Below are positions 10,315 through 23,252 of a stretch of DNA of 64,000 nucleotides, piece after piece. The notes under the pieces are model-generated. The model was not told the origin of the DNA, ran no database searches, and worked only from the letters and a program-made list of their open reading frames with translations. This DNA is from Medicago truncatula (taxonomy: Eukaryota; Streptophyta; Magnoliopsida; Fabales; Fabaceae). The position numbers and the translations under genes were made by a program. The number at the start of each line of letters is the position of its first letter. Position 1 is the first letter of the stretch. The stretch spans positions 10,364,001-10,428,000 of the forward strand of contig NC_053046.1 of NCBI RefSeq assembly GCF_003473485.1, given 5' to 3'.

Positions 10315-13300
10315 GGTATCTATTTACTAGTAGATATGTTACCATTTTATGATTGAATTTGTTTTGATTGTTATTTCATGATCACAGTTAATATTATTTT
10401 AGGCTGATAGCTTCTACTAGGCCACATTCATCATATCATAGAAGAAAAGTGAAAGAAGATATAAGCTCTCTCATTGGTCTGATCATTTTGAAGAACACCG
10501 CAAGTTATGAAGGAGCAGGCACAAGTATTGAATAGCTAGCTCATTGCAACTTTCAGGAGCATCACACTATGTCTTCCATAAAAGGATACCAAAATATTGG
10601 AACATTGTTTTTGTCGGTATTGTTACTGTGGTCATTCATCTGATCATTTGATGTTATTTGCGATGCTGAATAGGAAGCAACAATCTAAGAGTCTTGAATC
10701 CGTCTCAGCTATATGATTTTGTAAATTAACTTTCAGGTAACAGTTGGAATTCCTTTATTTTATCTGTTTTTCCCTTTAGTTAGGCGTTGTTCAGGAGTTA
10801 TAGAAAAAATATCTTATTTTCGTTCTTATGAGGCTTGTTCAATCTTTTTGAATGAAATTACTGGTGGTGTTTTTTTACAAGCTCAAAACTGTGTTGACTG
10901 CTCAATCACTAAATTTGACCAAAACAAAGTACTGTATATTATTTCATAACCACCATTAATCAAATTACTCTCCAACTTGCCTTGAGTTTGATCAACTGAA
11001 TTGATTTCTGTTTGTAACATTGGAGATCAACTTGATTATTAGATGTGCCAAAACGAATTGAGTTGCATTCCGTTCCGTTAAATTGCTTAAAATCACTTGT
11101 AATAGATAGCATGAATCACTGGAAAGTTTAATTTGTGACAGAGACATGTAGAGACGAAGCTTGAAATGATCAGTCGGAGGGACCATATAATTGAATGTGG
11201 GATTTATTTTATAAATTTGATTTTGTATTACTGATGCATGAATTACCAAGTTTTCATCTTTCCTACGTTTTCTTTGATGATTTTGCTCCAAGCCTACAGC
11301 CCCTTTCTTTTTCAATTTTTGTCAAACTGCGACACTTTTTTTTGTATGAACGTGTATCCTATGCGTGCAACCGCAAAGTTGAATCCCTGATAGAGCCGAT
11401 GGGCGATGATTGGTTACAATTTCAAATCCGTTATTATATGTTTGCTCTGTTTTTGTTGTTTTTAATGTTGAAACGGTCATTCTTTACCATGGGCAATGAA
11501 TTTTGATGTATTGGGGGTATCCATATTTGTAGAAGCTTTCATCTTTGTGTTTATGTCAATTGTTGATTTAGTTTATGCATGGCGGAAGGGAGCATTAGAA
11601 TTGTCTTAATTCTTGAATATTTAGACAATTAAACAAAACATTGAGAAAGTTATGGATTCCATCGAGTTTCCCTTGTATTTTTTGTGAATGACAAATGCTA
11701 ATGTTATATTGAGGGTGAAGATCTATTGTATTCATGGTGCATCTTTCTTTTGGTTGTATAGCGCACCTTTCTTATTTGTCAAATCTATGAGACTGTTTTG
11801 TCACAACGTAGCTATTTTTAAGGGAAAACCATCATTTTGGTTCCTGAAAGTGTAATGCGTCCGACATATTAGTAACTTGGAAGAAAAAAAAAACTGAGTA
11901 AATTCCTAAGCTTTCACTTTGTTGTTCACTTTAGTCCCTCTTGTTAACCATTGATGTTAACTCAATCAAAAATATCAGCGTGGCTACTGATAAGAACCAA
12001 ACGACATAATAACTTGTACAAGTGACCAAAATGTAAGAAAGTTAAAGAAAATAAATCTTTTTATTCTTATAGTGAGGTGCCTATTCTCCTATCCCACTGC
12101 TCAGGTTAGAGATATTAAATTACGTTACTGTTGAATCTTCAATCTGAATTTGTTGAGAAGCTATAGGCAGAAGTCCTAGAAACCCTAAATACTCTATTTT
12201 ACTAATGGCTCAACATGGTGTGGTATACCTTCTATCTCTTTGGTTCATTTTTTTATTTTAATTTATGTTTTTTATTCGTTCCTTTTTTTTTTTCCGTTCT
12301 ATTTCCTGAGTTCCTAGTCCTTTTTTTTTCTTTATTTCCTTATAATCACTTCTACAGTATTTTTATTCTGTCAATGATCTCATTTGAAAGACAACTGGGA
12401 CATATACGCAGCATATATTAAAATCCATATATGATGTATCACATACATGCTTGCATGTGGGCATGATGCAATTAGGAAACTTAACATTTATAGTAGTTTG
12501 AATTTCGTTGCAAGAAATTCATGTTTCACAGGTGTACATAGACTGAAATATTGGAAATTCAATTTTTTTAATAAAAAAAAAAAAAAAAAAAAACTGAAAT
12601 ATTGCAGCTGAATACAAACTTGAGCAAAACCGTAATTTAACAAAGACAGAATACTGCAAGTATTAAAATCTTCAGTTCTTAAAAAATTGTGGTTGGAAAC
12701 AAATTCATAGAGGAAATAATTTCCAAAAGCTTTCTTAGGAAGCTGAAAAAAATAAATAAAGTAAAGCAAAACAATGACGATCAAACTAAAAAATTATTAT
12801 TACAAGCGCTGCTTTGAAACAAAACATATCAAAGATCCCATGTACGCTAACATGTTTAATCCTAGTATTTAAAACAGTTATTTGTAAGAACTATGATACA
12901 TAGACATCCTTAGGTGGCAATACATCCCATTGACACCCACACAAAAATCTGAGCTAAATTAGTTCTAATTCTATGCAAAGACCAAGGCCAACTGCACTTT
13001 ATGACAGGTACTTTTCAGTTTCTAATGCAATATAAACAAGCAAGCATAGTTCATGTTTAATGCAGAAGCCAAGTCAATGACTCTTTACGACCTATGAAAA
13101 CATGTGGTAGGCTGTATTACAATCATAAATAAAGCATCTTAATAGAGGGAGAAAAAACACAAATTTTGGGTAGACTTTTCATTTAGTTCCACATATAGAT
13201 AGCATTTGCAAGCATACAATAAGCTAAATCCAAGTTTTGTTACCAAAATCGACCAATGACATTATGTCGATTTCTGTTCAAATGAATTTTGAATGGAGCA

Positions 13301-13698
13301 GTATGAAACATAAAGCGTGTTTCATTAATTCATGAAAATAATTGCAATATTAGGCAAATAAAGTTGCATAACATTGTACACTTGCACTCACCGACTCACG
13401 TATACTAATGTTCATATTCATGTATTCCCCCACTATCGTTTAAAAAAATCAATTTGGCGTGTTGCTACACAGTCAAAGATCCAAAGGAAGTAGAGGACAC
13501 AACAGGGAGATATATAACAATGTGAAATCAAGACAGTGGAACAAAATAACACCACCTTCAAACCCAAGTTAAAGTTTGATATTACAAATTTCGATGTTTC
13601 TTCAACGGTTGGTCACAAAATATGTAGTTGACAATAAAACGACCTACTTAATGTACTAAAGCATGTTACCAACGTTAGGAATCCACCAGAGCTGAATT
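10315..13698. other. Intergenic region between hAT-like gene and SWIB gene 1
   Basis: 10320-10740 is less AT-rich than its surroundings and has splice-like sites (TTTTAG|GCTGATAG at 10403), so it may be the spliced 3'UTR of the upstream gene. 11826-12020 looks like a worn dispersed repeat (CACTTTAGTCCCTCTTGTTAA). 12190-12420 is T-rich. I see no supported gene. Confidence 0.4.
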
Positions 13699-15106
13699 TC
13701 AGGTTGATTTCACGAAATGGGTAGCTAGCAATTTGGCAATCTCGGTGAAGACCACTTTATCTTTCCCATCGAAAATGGTCTTCAGTTTGTCATCACAAAA
13801 GATCTCCTTCTTGTTATTAGGATTCTGCAAAACAATATCTCTGTTAAGCCATTTTGTAAACAGCCACACCACAAAGAGACAAAAAGGAGGATAAGTTTGA
13901 TAATCCAAGACAAACTATCCTGCTGATGTTAAGCAATATACCATGAAGCAAACAAACAATTTAAGAAAGAGAAAAAAGATGAAAACAAAACAGAGTATAG
14001 CAGAATAAAATCCAACAATGATTACAATAGTTACCAGCAGCTAACAAATGAACCAAAGAAACAAACATCTCAAAGCTAAGGATATCATTTATAGGAACAT
14101 GAGAAACCTGCCATCTACTACTAATCAAATTGTAACCATCCCACCATCGCAAGGGCTTCAAACGGGTTAGACCAGACAACAGAACTCAAACCTGTGACCT
14201 CCAAAAATCAGACAACAGCAACTCTAGCCATCACATCAAGACTCCGATTTCAAACTATCATTACATCACAGAATGCATACTAAATATCTCACAGCAATGT
14301 AGCAACACATTTTCTTTCTTTTAAATAAACTTTAGCAATGACCTATGAAGCACCGACACAACCAGTAAAATTTAAGAAAATGACATAACTGAATGTAATC
14401 AAATGTGTTGTGTCAGTGTCAGACACGTGCCGAATGCCGGACACACCTTCAATCAGAAGTGTCAAGTGTTATTGAGGCAACGACTACATTAACTACATTG
14501 TTTCTTAATGATTCTATACTTTCCAGACGCAACATCACAATGAAACAGATAAGCTCAATACAAATTACAATTCATTTTTAATTTCAAAAATCATACGAAA
14601 CAGGACGCAACAACAATATCAAATCACAAGATTCAAAAAATATCCCTAAAACACACCAATGCGATTACAACAAACAATAACCAAATCAAATAGCGCAAAA
14701 TCAATCCATAAAACCTAATCAAAGTTTTTTATTCAGTATCAAAATAAATTTCAAACGAGAAATGAAAAAATAAAATCGAAGATCGCAAAGTGAAAATAGA
14801 AGCATTGAGTGAAAACGAAAACAAAACCTGAAGATTCTGCAGCTTGATATACTCCCAAACTTTCTTAACAGCTTCAGTCCGCGAAACTTCAGGCGCACCG
14901 ATGAAATTACCGAGCTCAGAAGTGACCTGAACTACCTTCTGTATCCCTCCGGTACTCTTGCTCGTAACCGTTTTCTTCACCGCGGTTTTCTTCACGACGG
15001 TTGTGGATGCAGCTCCGGCGGATGTAGCCGCCTTCTTCGTCGCTCCTTTCGCCGCCGCCATTAACATTCTGCCGGCGAATGCTCCGAAAACCCTAGCTGG
15101 TGCCAT
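13699..15106 (-). CDS. SWIB/MDM2-domain protein 1
   Basis: Two coding exons: 15106-14828 (93 codons) and 13824-13699 (41 codons plus TGA), joined at a phase-0 GT-AG intron of about 1 kb, giving 134 aa. The N-terminus is basic and Ala-rich (MAPARVFGAFAGRMLMAAAK, then repeated KKAA/KKT blocks to about residue 50). This looks like an organelle-targeting peptide plus a histone-H1-like Lys/Ala/Thr stretch. The SWIB fold covers about 55-134: VVQVTSELGNFIG, SRTEAVKKVWEYIKLQNLQ, then NPNNKKEIFCDDKLKTIF and FTEIAKLLATHFV. I chose the second possible ATG because homologues start near MxxxRVF; an ATG 12 codons upstream (15142) would add a hydrophobic MKLKKHIFLIAI. In plants stand-alone SWIB proteins include plastid and mitochondrial nucleoid components; the location here is inferred. 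Confidence 0.9.
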
Positions 15107-15829
15107 GATCGCGATGAGAAAAATGTGTTTTTTCAGTTTCAAAATGCTAAAACCCTAGAGAGAGAGTGTGGGTGGTGTTTTTTTCTATTTCAGTTTGTTG
15201 AAATGAACCTTGATTTTAGCTTTGGAACTTTTCGATATTTGTTAGTTCTTGCAATAGGATACACGTGGCGGGTTTTAATTGGATCGTAGTTGTAGGGTTT
15301 TTGTAGGGTTTTATGTGAGTGGGTAATTGCTTCTATTGCACTCTTTAAACATTTTAAATTAGAAAATTATTTTTTATAAAACTTAAATAGTTTAATTTTC
15401 AATGCATTGAATATACATATTTTTATAAATTTTTAATGCATTGAATAGATATGTTTTTATAAAAAAGTTATTACTTCCGTTTCTTTTTAATTGTCACATT
15501 TTGACATTTTACACAAACCAAAACAATCAACAATTGATACTACTTTTGATGCAATAAGCTATACTTTTACTATGATGACCTTATTCATTTAATATATCAT
15601 TTCATATATTTTTTTCTCCGCAATAAATAACTAAGGACAATATTGGTAAAACAACATTTAATGTTGCATTGAACTTTGAAAATGACAGTTAAATAGAAAC
15701 AAAAATTTTCTCCAAAAGTTACAGTTATAAAGAAACGGAGAGAGTACCATTTAAGATTTTAAAGAGTACTTGGGGCATTCGTTAACATTTTCATTTGTGG
15801 AATTGTCGTTTCAATGCCTACCGTTATAG
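15107..15829. repeat. Upstream region of SWIB 1 with degenerate Stowaway-like MITE
   Basis: 15473-15748 has degenerate inverted ends (ACTTCCGTTTCTTTTTAATT on the left and AAAGAAACGGAGAGAGTA on the right) and low-complexity AT-rich filler, the pattern of an old Stowaway-like element. The rest is unassigned. Confidence 0.55.
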
Positions 15830-15917
15830 TTTTTTTTGTGGTGATGATCGATGTTTGAACCTCGAACCTTGAATATTTAATGCATTGTTCATACCAACTG
15901 AGCTAAGTTCACGAGGA
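15830..15917 (-). mobile_element. Short tRNA-derived SINE
   Basis: On the minus strand it reads TTAGCTCAGTTGGTATGAAC (A-box-like), then AAGGTTCGAGGTTCAAAC (B-box-like), and ends in a short A run. It is flanked by CCTACCGTTATAG (15817-15829) and CCTATCGTTATAG (15918-15930), a 13-bp target duplication with one mismatch. It lacks the folding of a genuine tRNA. Confidence 0.75.
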
Positions 15918-16632
15918 CCTATCGTTATAGATTATATCACCACCATTCATTCAATTTTCTAAATTGCTATAAAAAGAAGGGGGAAAAAATTGATTTTCCC
16001 CTTCTTGTTTTCCCGCTAGTTTTGTTTGTCTTTTTTTCATGTGAGAGTTTTGGTTTGTATAATTTCATGGATTTATTAGTTAAAACCTAAAATTACCAAT
16101 TTAACAATCTAAAATGAATTGTTCAATTTAGATGAACGGAACCAACAGATATGGTGACATTGATGAAATGGTGGGGTATCCAAAAAAATTGGAAAAGTAT
16201 GATCAATTAATTTTTTTGGTGTACCACTGAAATTTAGGCTATAATTACGTTGCACTTATTAGACCAAACTGATGGAATACATGTATGGATTTGAGTCTTC
16301 CATTTCAAGCAATAACGTTTTCCTTGCTGCTGTAACTTTTGTTGAAGACCTTGCAAAAGAAAGAGGCAATTTGGTCGCAACAAGAAATAGTATCCATGAC
16401 CAATGTTGATCCTAAAAACGACAAAACAGGAAGAAGAAGCAAACTCTTGTTTAGGGCAATGTCCAAATTGAATTTGGAAAGGAGGAAATTACTAGAGGAA
16501 AAGGGGGCCTTAAAATGTGCATTAAAGAAGGTAAGACAATATATGCAAGTTCTAATGAGTTTGAACTCCAAGAAAAATATGAAATGGACTGATCCAACGT
16601 GAGGTTAATGGCAACGTGAGGTTAATGGCAAC

Positions 16633-17354
16633 GTTTAGCATGGGAAAATTGGCATATTTCCCCATCTTAGGTCAATTTAACAAGGGCCATTGATTTAATG
16701 TTAACAGAGATCAATGGATAAGATTGTTCTTAAATATTTACCTTGAACTTGGATGAATTTTAATTTTAAAAAACTGATATACCATTATTTGAAATTGTAC
16801 AAATCACCTAGGTTTGATATATATTTATAAATTTGGAACATGTTGAAAACAGTGTTGTTTTACTCTCCGTTACCAAATTATTAGTATTTTTTTTTTATCA
16901 AAATCAATATTTCATTTTCTTTATTATTTAGAAAAACTCGATAAATGTTAGTATTTAAATTAATATTTCCTCATTCGTTCGGTTTGAAGTCAGAATCACT
17001 AACTTCTTTAACGCTGTTCACTAAAATCTGAAGGGTAAATAATTGAAATCTTTTCTTTTTTAAGGAGATTAAGGAAATAAAATCTGAAGTATGAAAATGT
17101 TAGTCACATTATTTGGTCTATGTTTTTATATTAAGTTTTTTAATTGAGAATGGGGCTGAAAAAGGTTAGCAGGAGTGTTAAAAAAATATTGTATCTCCCT
17201 CCGATAAAGAAATAAACAAATTAATTAGGTTCAAATTATAATTTTGAGCCAGGGGTACAAATTGGAATATAAAAAAATAGGGAGTACAACTCATTACAAG
17301 TAAAACAAAATTGATCTAAGATGGGAAAATTTGACAATTTGCCCATGCTAAAAC
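16633..17354. mobile_element. Non-autonomous inverted-repeat element (about 720 bp)
   Basis: The left end (GTTTAGCATGGGAAAATTGG from 16633) and the complement of the right end (GTTTTAGCATGGGCAAATTG from 17354) match over about 44 bp with several mismatches. The interior is AT-rich and non-coding. A clear target duplication was not found, so the superfamily is unknown. Confidence 0.55.
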
Positions 17355-18988
17355 TCGCCGAGGTTAATACAAGAAGACGTGATGGCCCTTGTGGTTCTGG
17401 ATGATATGTAGCAAATGCTTGATTTTGAAGCCATAGGGATTCCTTCTACTTCCTTTTAATTTCCAAAGGAATTTCATCTGCCAAATTATGAATGAGACAC
17501 AAAGAGCAAACGAGCGTTCAACTATTCATTATTGGATTGCCAAATTTTACTCAAAAACCAAATGTATGCAATACGTAATGTCAGAATTGTGTTTTCACAT
17601 ACTTGTCAATTATCATCAAACGAATAGGATAGCCAGATAAAATATCAAGTTCAAATCAAATGCAAATAATAATATCAAACATGACAAAATTCAACTCATT
17701 ACCTTTTAACTCCTAAAAGGGGAACCTAGCTGGTTTATTCGTTAATACATAATAAAACTTGCTTCCCAGTCACAAGTAAACCAAAATCAATCAAAACCAG
17801 ACAAGAGAGCTCATGCCAGTATTTCAACTGCCTAATCCAGTAACAATCATGACAGCAGCGTATGATTTTGCAAGGATAAAAGCCCTTGATCGGAGCAAAT
17901 ACACAAATTCAATTACATCTAATTCTTCTTAATGAAATAGTAATAATGAGTCAGGTCAGCTTTATTAAGATAGTGGTGAATGATAATGGTTTGTGGAAGA
18001 TGAATACTCAATGACGTCAGCTGTTTGAACAGCAGGATTTTAGAAAGAAAATTACAGTTGGACATACCTCAAATTTGATGTATACATAACATATTTGTGT
18101 GCAGGTACCACTTTGAAGTTACAAGGTACAATTTATGTGTAAGAGACAACAATTGTACTTCTACCTTTTGCAGTTTTACTTCTTTTAGTCATATTAATTT
18201 TGCTCTCCTTGGAACGAGAAGTCTGGGTGAAGATCCTCTCCATTTATAAAACTAAATGGAAGATGCAATTAGGAGAGAGATAGAGACATAAAATTGGTAG
18301 TGGATCCTACCATTAAGTGGGTCTCACCGTCATTAATTATTTTTTACTTTTGTGTCTCTTTGTCTCTCTAAATGGTAGAAATGGAGAGGATCTTAACTCG
18401 AGAAGGGTTCTAGGCTAAACAACCATGAAAACCTCATTCAGGTTGGATTTGTAGGATCAGTAATTTCTCCTGATAAATTCCAACAGTAATTATACAACTT
18501 CAATTTAGAGTAGACAAGGTGGAAAATAAATAAATAGAATTAACAATTGCAAATAAGAAGAACCGAATCACAACTGAGTGACTTAGTTTCCGATGCTTCA
18601 TGAACTTCAAGAAAAACAGTGGAAGTGAAAGGGTCAAAAGAAATGTACCAAACGTAATTCCATCCTTTTCCATAGCATCAATCATTAATTATAAATACAA
18701 TGGAACAGTATGTATCCACCAAAACTCAACAAGCATTGGGAATTTTTTTATAATAGCTGTGATTTAGTTCAATGAAATGAAAGAAACTAGTAGAAAAATA
18801 ATGAAGCAGCAAACAGCACAGAAGAACATAGAGAAAATGAATATTATTTTGCCACTGGACCACAAGGCAATAGCCAAACTAGTTTCAAACTCAGTTTTTT
18901 CATTGAAATCCATTCATGAAATTATCATGCAGAATTGCATAGAAAACAAATGAAGTTTCAAAAATCTAACTTGGTTCCTATCCACTTC
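17355..18988. other. Intergenic, with a 165-bp MITE at 18230-18394
   Basis: Most of this stretch is featureless. 18230-18394 has perfect 17-bp inverted ends beginning AAGATCCTCTCCATTT and no coding capacity, so it is a small MITE. Confidence 0.5.
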
Positions 18989-20357
18989 CTATTTCTTTTT
19001 CCCTTTCTTCTGTTGGCCTTTCCCCTTTGTGTTATCAGTGGAAGAATCCGTACTAGTATCCTTGATATTAATCGCACCCTGGCTGAATTCTGGAGACAAA
19101 ATCTTAGCAATCTCGGGAAAACCAACACTGTTTCTGCCACGCAACAGTGTTTGCAAATTCTGCTCCCAAAGCTTGTCTTTCTTAATACCAGGACTCTGCA
19201 CAGCAAAATATACCGTTTCCAAATGAGTAAAAGTAAATAAAACAGTAAACTTTCACTTTAGTGTTCAATGACAACAGCCACTCCTACTTAGGCTCATTTG
19301 GATAAACAACGTCATTAAGTGTTTATAGCTTAAGTGGTTATCATATAAGTGTTTATGTATATATAATCTATTTATATGATAAAAGATAAAATAAAGTCAA
19401 ATTCTTTCCATATAAGAAGATATAGGCCTTGTTTGTATAGCAGCTTATGTATAGGTTGTTTCTACAACAAAAGATTGTTTTCGCATAACCTATATGCTCT
19501 TTTCATAAGGTTTTTTCGAAGAGCTTATGCAAATAAGCTGAAAACAGCTTATAAATGTGTCGTAACCTGTTTTTAAAAGTTCAAAAGTTCTCTCAAACGG
19601 ACTCAATTGTTCTTATGTCAGTAGACATGCTCAAATAAGTCAATCCGAACCGACCCATAAGTTGTTTTTAAGCATCCTTTATAAGTTCTCTCAAACATAC
19701 TCAGAAGTGCTTGTTTCAATACATGGATGAGCTCAAATAAATCAATTTAAATAGGCTCCTAGTTCTAAAATATTTGAAAAAAATAACTAGTCAAGGAGTA
19801 TGAAAATTCATCTCCTTAGTCCCTATCAGTGACTAAGTGGGTCAGTTATCATATATGTAAAGATTAAAGACTACTTAGTAGGGGGAGTTATACTTGAACA
19901 AATAAATTGAGGGTCATAGTATAATTTGCAGCTTATAGCTGCTAACTGCTAAGCTATTTCTATAACAAAAGATAAAATAAAGTTAAATTGTTTTCATGTT
20001 AACAATAAGCTATTTTTCATAAACTATCTCAGAGAACTTGTGAAAATAAGCTGAAAACAGCTTAAGAGCATGGAAATGATGGCATGTTTTGTGAGTGAGA
20101 ACATTGATCAAACAGTTGGTATGCAATAATGAAACAAAAAGAAAAAAGGGGAGAATTGAAACCCGGAAACTGTAGAGTTTGATGAACTTGGAAATGATGG
20201 AAGCGATTTCGGAACGAGATTTATGAGGAATGCCCATGAAAGTGCAGAGTTCACTGGTAGCTTTGCGTGTCTTGGTTTTGCCGACACCCATAATTTCGGC
20301 GACGGCTTTGGATACCGTCGACATGCTCCTTCGCCCTGTTAAACCCGCCGGATTCAT
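18989..20357 (-). CDS. SWIB/MDM2-domain protein 2
   Basis: Two coding exons, 20357-20163 (65 codons) and 19195-18989 (68 codons plus stop), joined at a phase-0 GT-AG intron, giving 133 aa. The short N-terminus (MNPAGLTGRRSMSTVSKAVA) is basic and Ser-rich and could target an organelle. The SWIB domain covers about 28-110: RKATSELCTFMGIPHKSRSE, IISKFIKLYSF, SPGIKKDKLWEQNLQTLL, GFPEIAKILSPEF. A hydrophilic tail ends in KGKGQQKKGKKK, which could bind nucleic acid or act as a nuclear signal. The intron falls at the same place in the domain as in the SWIB gene 4 kb away, yet the proteins are quite divergent. The intron carries GCTTATAA-rich MITE sequence. It resembles the Arabidopsis SWIB gene I recall next to XEG113 (At2g35605/At2g35610), and an XEG113 gene is also in this window. 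Confidence 0.9.
19285..20065. repeat. GCTTATAA-rich MITE copies inside SWIB 2 intron
   Basis: Two related segments (about 19285-19690 and 19930-20065) share TTTGGATAAACAAC, CTATTTCTATAACAAAAGAT and AAAATAAGCTGAAAACAGCT with elements at 44.1 and 47.5 kb. They look like worn copies of one MITE family. Exact ends are uncertain. Confidence 0.5.
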
Positions 20358-20549
20358 TTTTTCTCCTCTGATTTGTGATGTGCTGCCGTTGATCCTAGTT
20401 TGTTTTGGACTAACAAAAAATCACTTTTCTTACTCTGATCGCATTTGTTTCAGATTTTTAAATCATTTTGAAATACTACTATATGATGCGGAAGAAAAAA
20501 AACATTTTGATAAAAAAAATATATTTAACCTCAAAATAAAGTAGTTTTT

Positions 20550-20685
20550 TTTTTTTCATCCCGAGTTTAGCTCAATTGGCAGGAACATTGCATAATTTAT
20601 AGGGTCGGGGTTGGAACCCCGGACACTCCACTTCTCCACATTTAAATGTGTGAGCTCCGGCCACTAGGTTATTAGACAAAAAAAA
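20550..20685 (+). mobile_element. tRNA-derived SINE, poly-A tail
   Basis: A-box-like TTTAGCTCAATTGGCAGGAA is followed by B-box-like GGGGTTGGAACCCC, then the body TGTGAGCTCCGGCCACTAGG, ending GAC plus poly-A. The flanks AAAGTAGTTTTT (20538-20549) and AAAGTAGCTTTT (20686-20697) form a 12-bp target duplication with one mismatch. A close relative lies at 60384-60509. Confidence 0.8.
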
Positions 20686-20999
20686 AAAGTAGCTTTTCTA
20701 GACAATAAAAAACTTTAAAAACAAAGAAATCAAGTGTAAGAAAGAACTTCAAAAAAATTATGACATAAATAAACAGAATTCAGTTTAAGTTTTTTCTAAA
20801 AAAAATTAAATAAAATCTTTTTGAAATAAAATTATTATTTTTAAGTCAAGACAGACGCATCCTTTATAAAAGAAATATTTGAATCTATTTTGTATTTTTG
20901 TATTGTTTATAAAAATATTCTCTAATTTTATTTTTTTACAATGATCAAACTAACTCATTTCATTCATAATATCGTGTTTAATATAAGATGGTATATGAT

Positions 21000-21436
21000 C
21001 ATGATAATGGGGACTAGCATAAGACAATAGCTCCCTCGCTAATAAATGGGGCACATTATTTATTTGTCGTTGGATGAAAACTTAATTTAAAGTTTGGTAA
21101 ACTAGAAAGTGAAGCTTTATAATAATTTAGAATAGCTCCTAATTCGAAATTGGTACCAATTTTGTTGGAGATGTCGCCAAGTAAAATTATCGCCTCTTTT
21201 AGACGGCATGTTTCCGCTTCTTGTGGTTATGAAATGCCTTGAAACCAAACTGTTTTTGCTACTATATACTCACCATGAGCATCCCTCATACACATTCTTA
21301 TACTGTAACACCTGTTATCCTTAAAAATTGCAGCATCCACGTCGTACTTAACCTCATCCAAAGCTGGTTTTCTCCACATGGTATCATTGTTGTTACTCTT
21401 ATGCAATGTGCAAGTTCTGATACCCAAACCTGAAAC
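21000..21436 (-). pseudogene. LINE-type remnant, 3' part (RNase H-like domain)
   Basis: Minus-strand reading gives MWRKPALDEVKYDVDAAIFK and then MRDAHGEYIVAKTVWFQGIS, the start of a plant retroelement RNase H-like domain (W-x-K-P...K-x-N/D-V-D-A-A). It is the continuation of the remnant at 25985-26810; the two were separated by the hAT insertion at 21445-25976. Confidence 0.75.
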
Positions 21437-21734
21437 GTTTGTCACAGGGGTGGCAAATGGATGGATTGGATGGATATGGATTTGGATCCTAATGGATGGA
21501 TCAAAAAAGGTCCATTAGTCCATTACAATCCACTATTTTTTTTCTTAAAAAAAAATCATCTAGTCCATCCAATTAGAATAAAGTCCATCCAATCCATCCA
21601 TTATTAGATTTTAATGGATGGATAATCCATCCGATCCATAAATCAAAGTGTATAATTTTTTTTAAAGTGTATTATTTTTTTTATAGGTGAATTATTTTTT
21701 TTTGAAGTGTATTATTTTTTTTTATAGGTGTATT

Positions 21735-22230
21735 ATCAAAAAAACTTATTACGATCTCTTTTAAAAAAAAAACAGTTTATTTATGCAAAACAACTTATTA
21801 GGATCTCTTTTGAAAAACAGCTTATTTATGCAAAACAACTTATTATGATCTCATTTTCAAAAACAGCTTATTCATGCAAAACAACTTATTCCGATCTCAT
21901 GTTCAAAAACAGCTTATTTATTAAAAATTGCTTATTATGATCTCATTTTCAAAAACAGCTTATTCATGCAAAACAGCTTATTTATGCAAAATAGCTTATT
22001 TCGATCTCAGTTTTAGTAACAGCTTATTCAAAACAGCTTAATTATGCAAAATAGCTTATTATGATCTCATTTTCAAAAATAGCTTATTCAAAATAGCTTA
22101 TTTATGCAAAACAACTTATTTCGATTTCATTTTCAGAAACAGCTTATTTGAAACAGCTTATTTATGCAAAATAGCTTATTAGGATCTCTTTTAAAAAAAT
22201 CAGCTTATTCAAAACAACTTATTTATATAA
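21735..22230. repeat. Minisatellite array inside hAT element
   Basis: About eight imperfect units of 55-65 bp built from AACAGCTTATT, TATGCAAAACAACTTATT and CGATCTCATTTTCAAAAACA. The same unit makes up the array at 33465-34320. Open frames here are a by-product of the repeat. Confidence 0.85.
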
Positions 22231-23252
22231 TCAAATTTTAAACCGTGCCAATAATTCATTTAAAATAAAACTATAACGATTAAAAAAGAGTGTGTAATAA
22301 TTATGTTTAGTATTTTATACCAACAAACTCTTGCAAGAAAAACTCTCTGCAACAAATGAGTTAATTTTTTTGCTTTCCAAAACACAAATAGTCATTGATA
22401 GGTTATTTCATGAAGAATGCAACAGTTGATTATATACGCGCTAAACAAAGCTACGTGCCAAAGACTGAAAATTCTTGGCATCTACAAACTCAAATGAATT
22501 AGACACTGAATTCAATATCATATGGTCGTGACATGAGTGAAACATAAGACATCTTTATTTGTCTGTTCAACAATGCCTAAGAATGCCTGCTTCAAAATCA
22601 GTGATAATGAGAAATAGCCCAGCTGAGTGGGCATGGACTCCTCACATTGAGCTACAACAGCTTCCTCTACTATGATCCAGCCTTCGCTATTGGACTTCAC
22701 TTGTTTAATCTCTTCACAGCAACTCTAAGAAAATGAAGACATAAGAACATAACAAGCACAAATATAACCACTATTTGACAACACTGAATTAACCTCTAAA
22801 AACAAAACACACTAAATTAAGGCTAACACAGAGGGATAACAAGGATGGAGAATCAATTATGTTCAGGACAAATGAGTAACTAGCACAACCATTGAAGCAT
22901 ACAGACCCAAAAAGTCTGCTTTCTAATCCCACTAAATAAAGAATATGCTTAATATATCTACCAGGAAAACACTATTGCCATTGCCATCTAACAATTTTTC
23001 ACCACTAAGCCTTATATTCTCAAAATTGTGAAAGAGCAGGGAAAAATTATGTAGATAAATTTAAAATTTCAGACATACTAAACACAACTAGACCTACTGA
23101 CCTGCTTCATGTTAAATTCATAGAAGAGAAGCTTGACAGTTCCTCAACAAATTGAGGACCATCATGAGATATTCCAGCTACAAAAAAGAATTCACTGAAT
23201 TAAAAAAGGCACATGTTAAATGAAAAAATTATAAATAACGAGTTGATAGATA
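22231..23252. other. hAT interior, 3' of transposase
   Basis: This stretch lies downstream of the transposase stop on the minus strand. It is AT-rich with no recognisable protein. A 60-codon ORF at 22518-22700 (-) has no family features I can name. Confidence 0.35.

Noticed and set aside
16339..16602. 87-codon basic ORF (MLKTLQKKEAIWSQQEIVSM)
   Set aside because: No recognisable family; lies beside short tandem repeats (GTGAGGTTAATGGCAAC) and has a comparable open frame on the opposite strand.
20560..20640. tRNA gene candidate with A and B boxes (also at 49.8, 56.0, 60.4 and 61.7 kb)
   Set aside because: The acceptor stems do not pair, and a body, A-tail and target duplications show SINEs instead.
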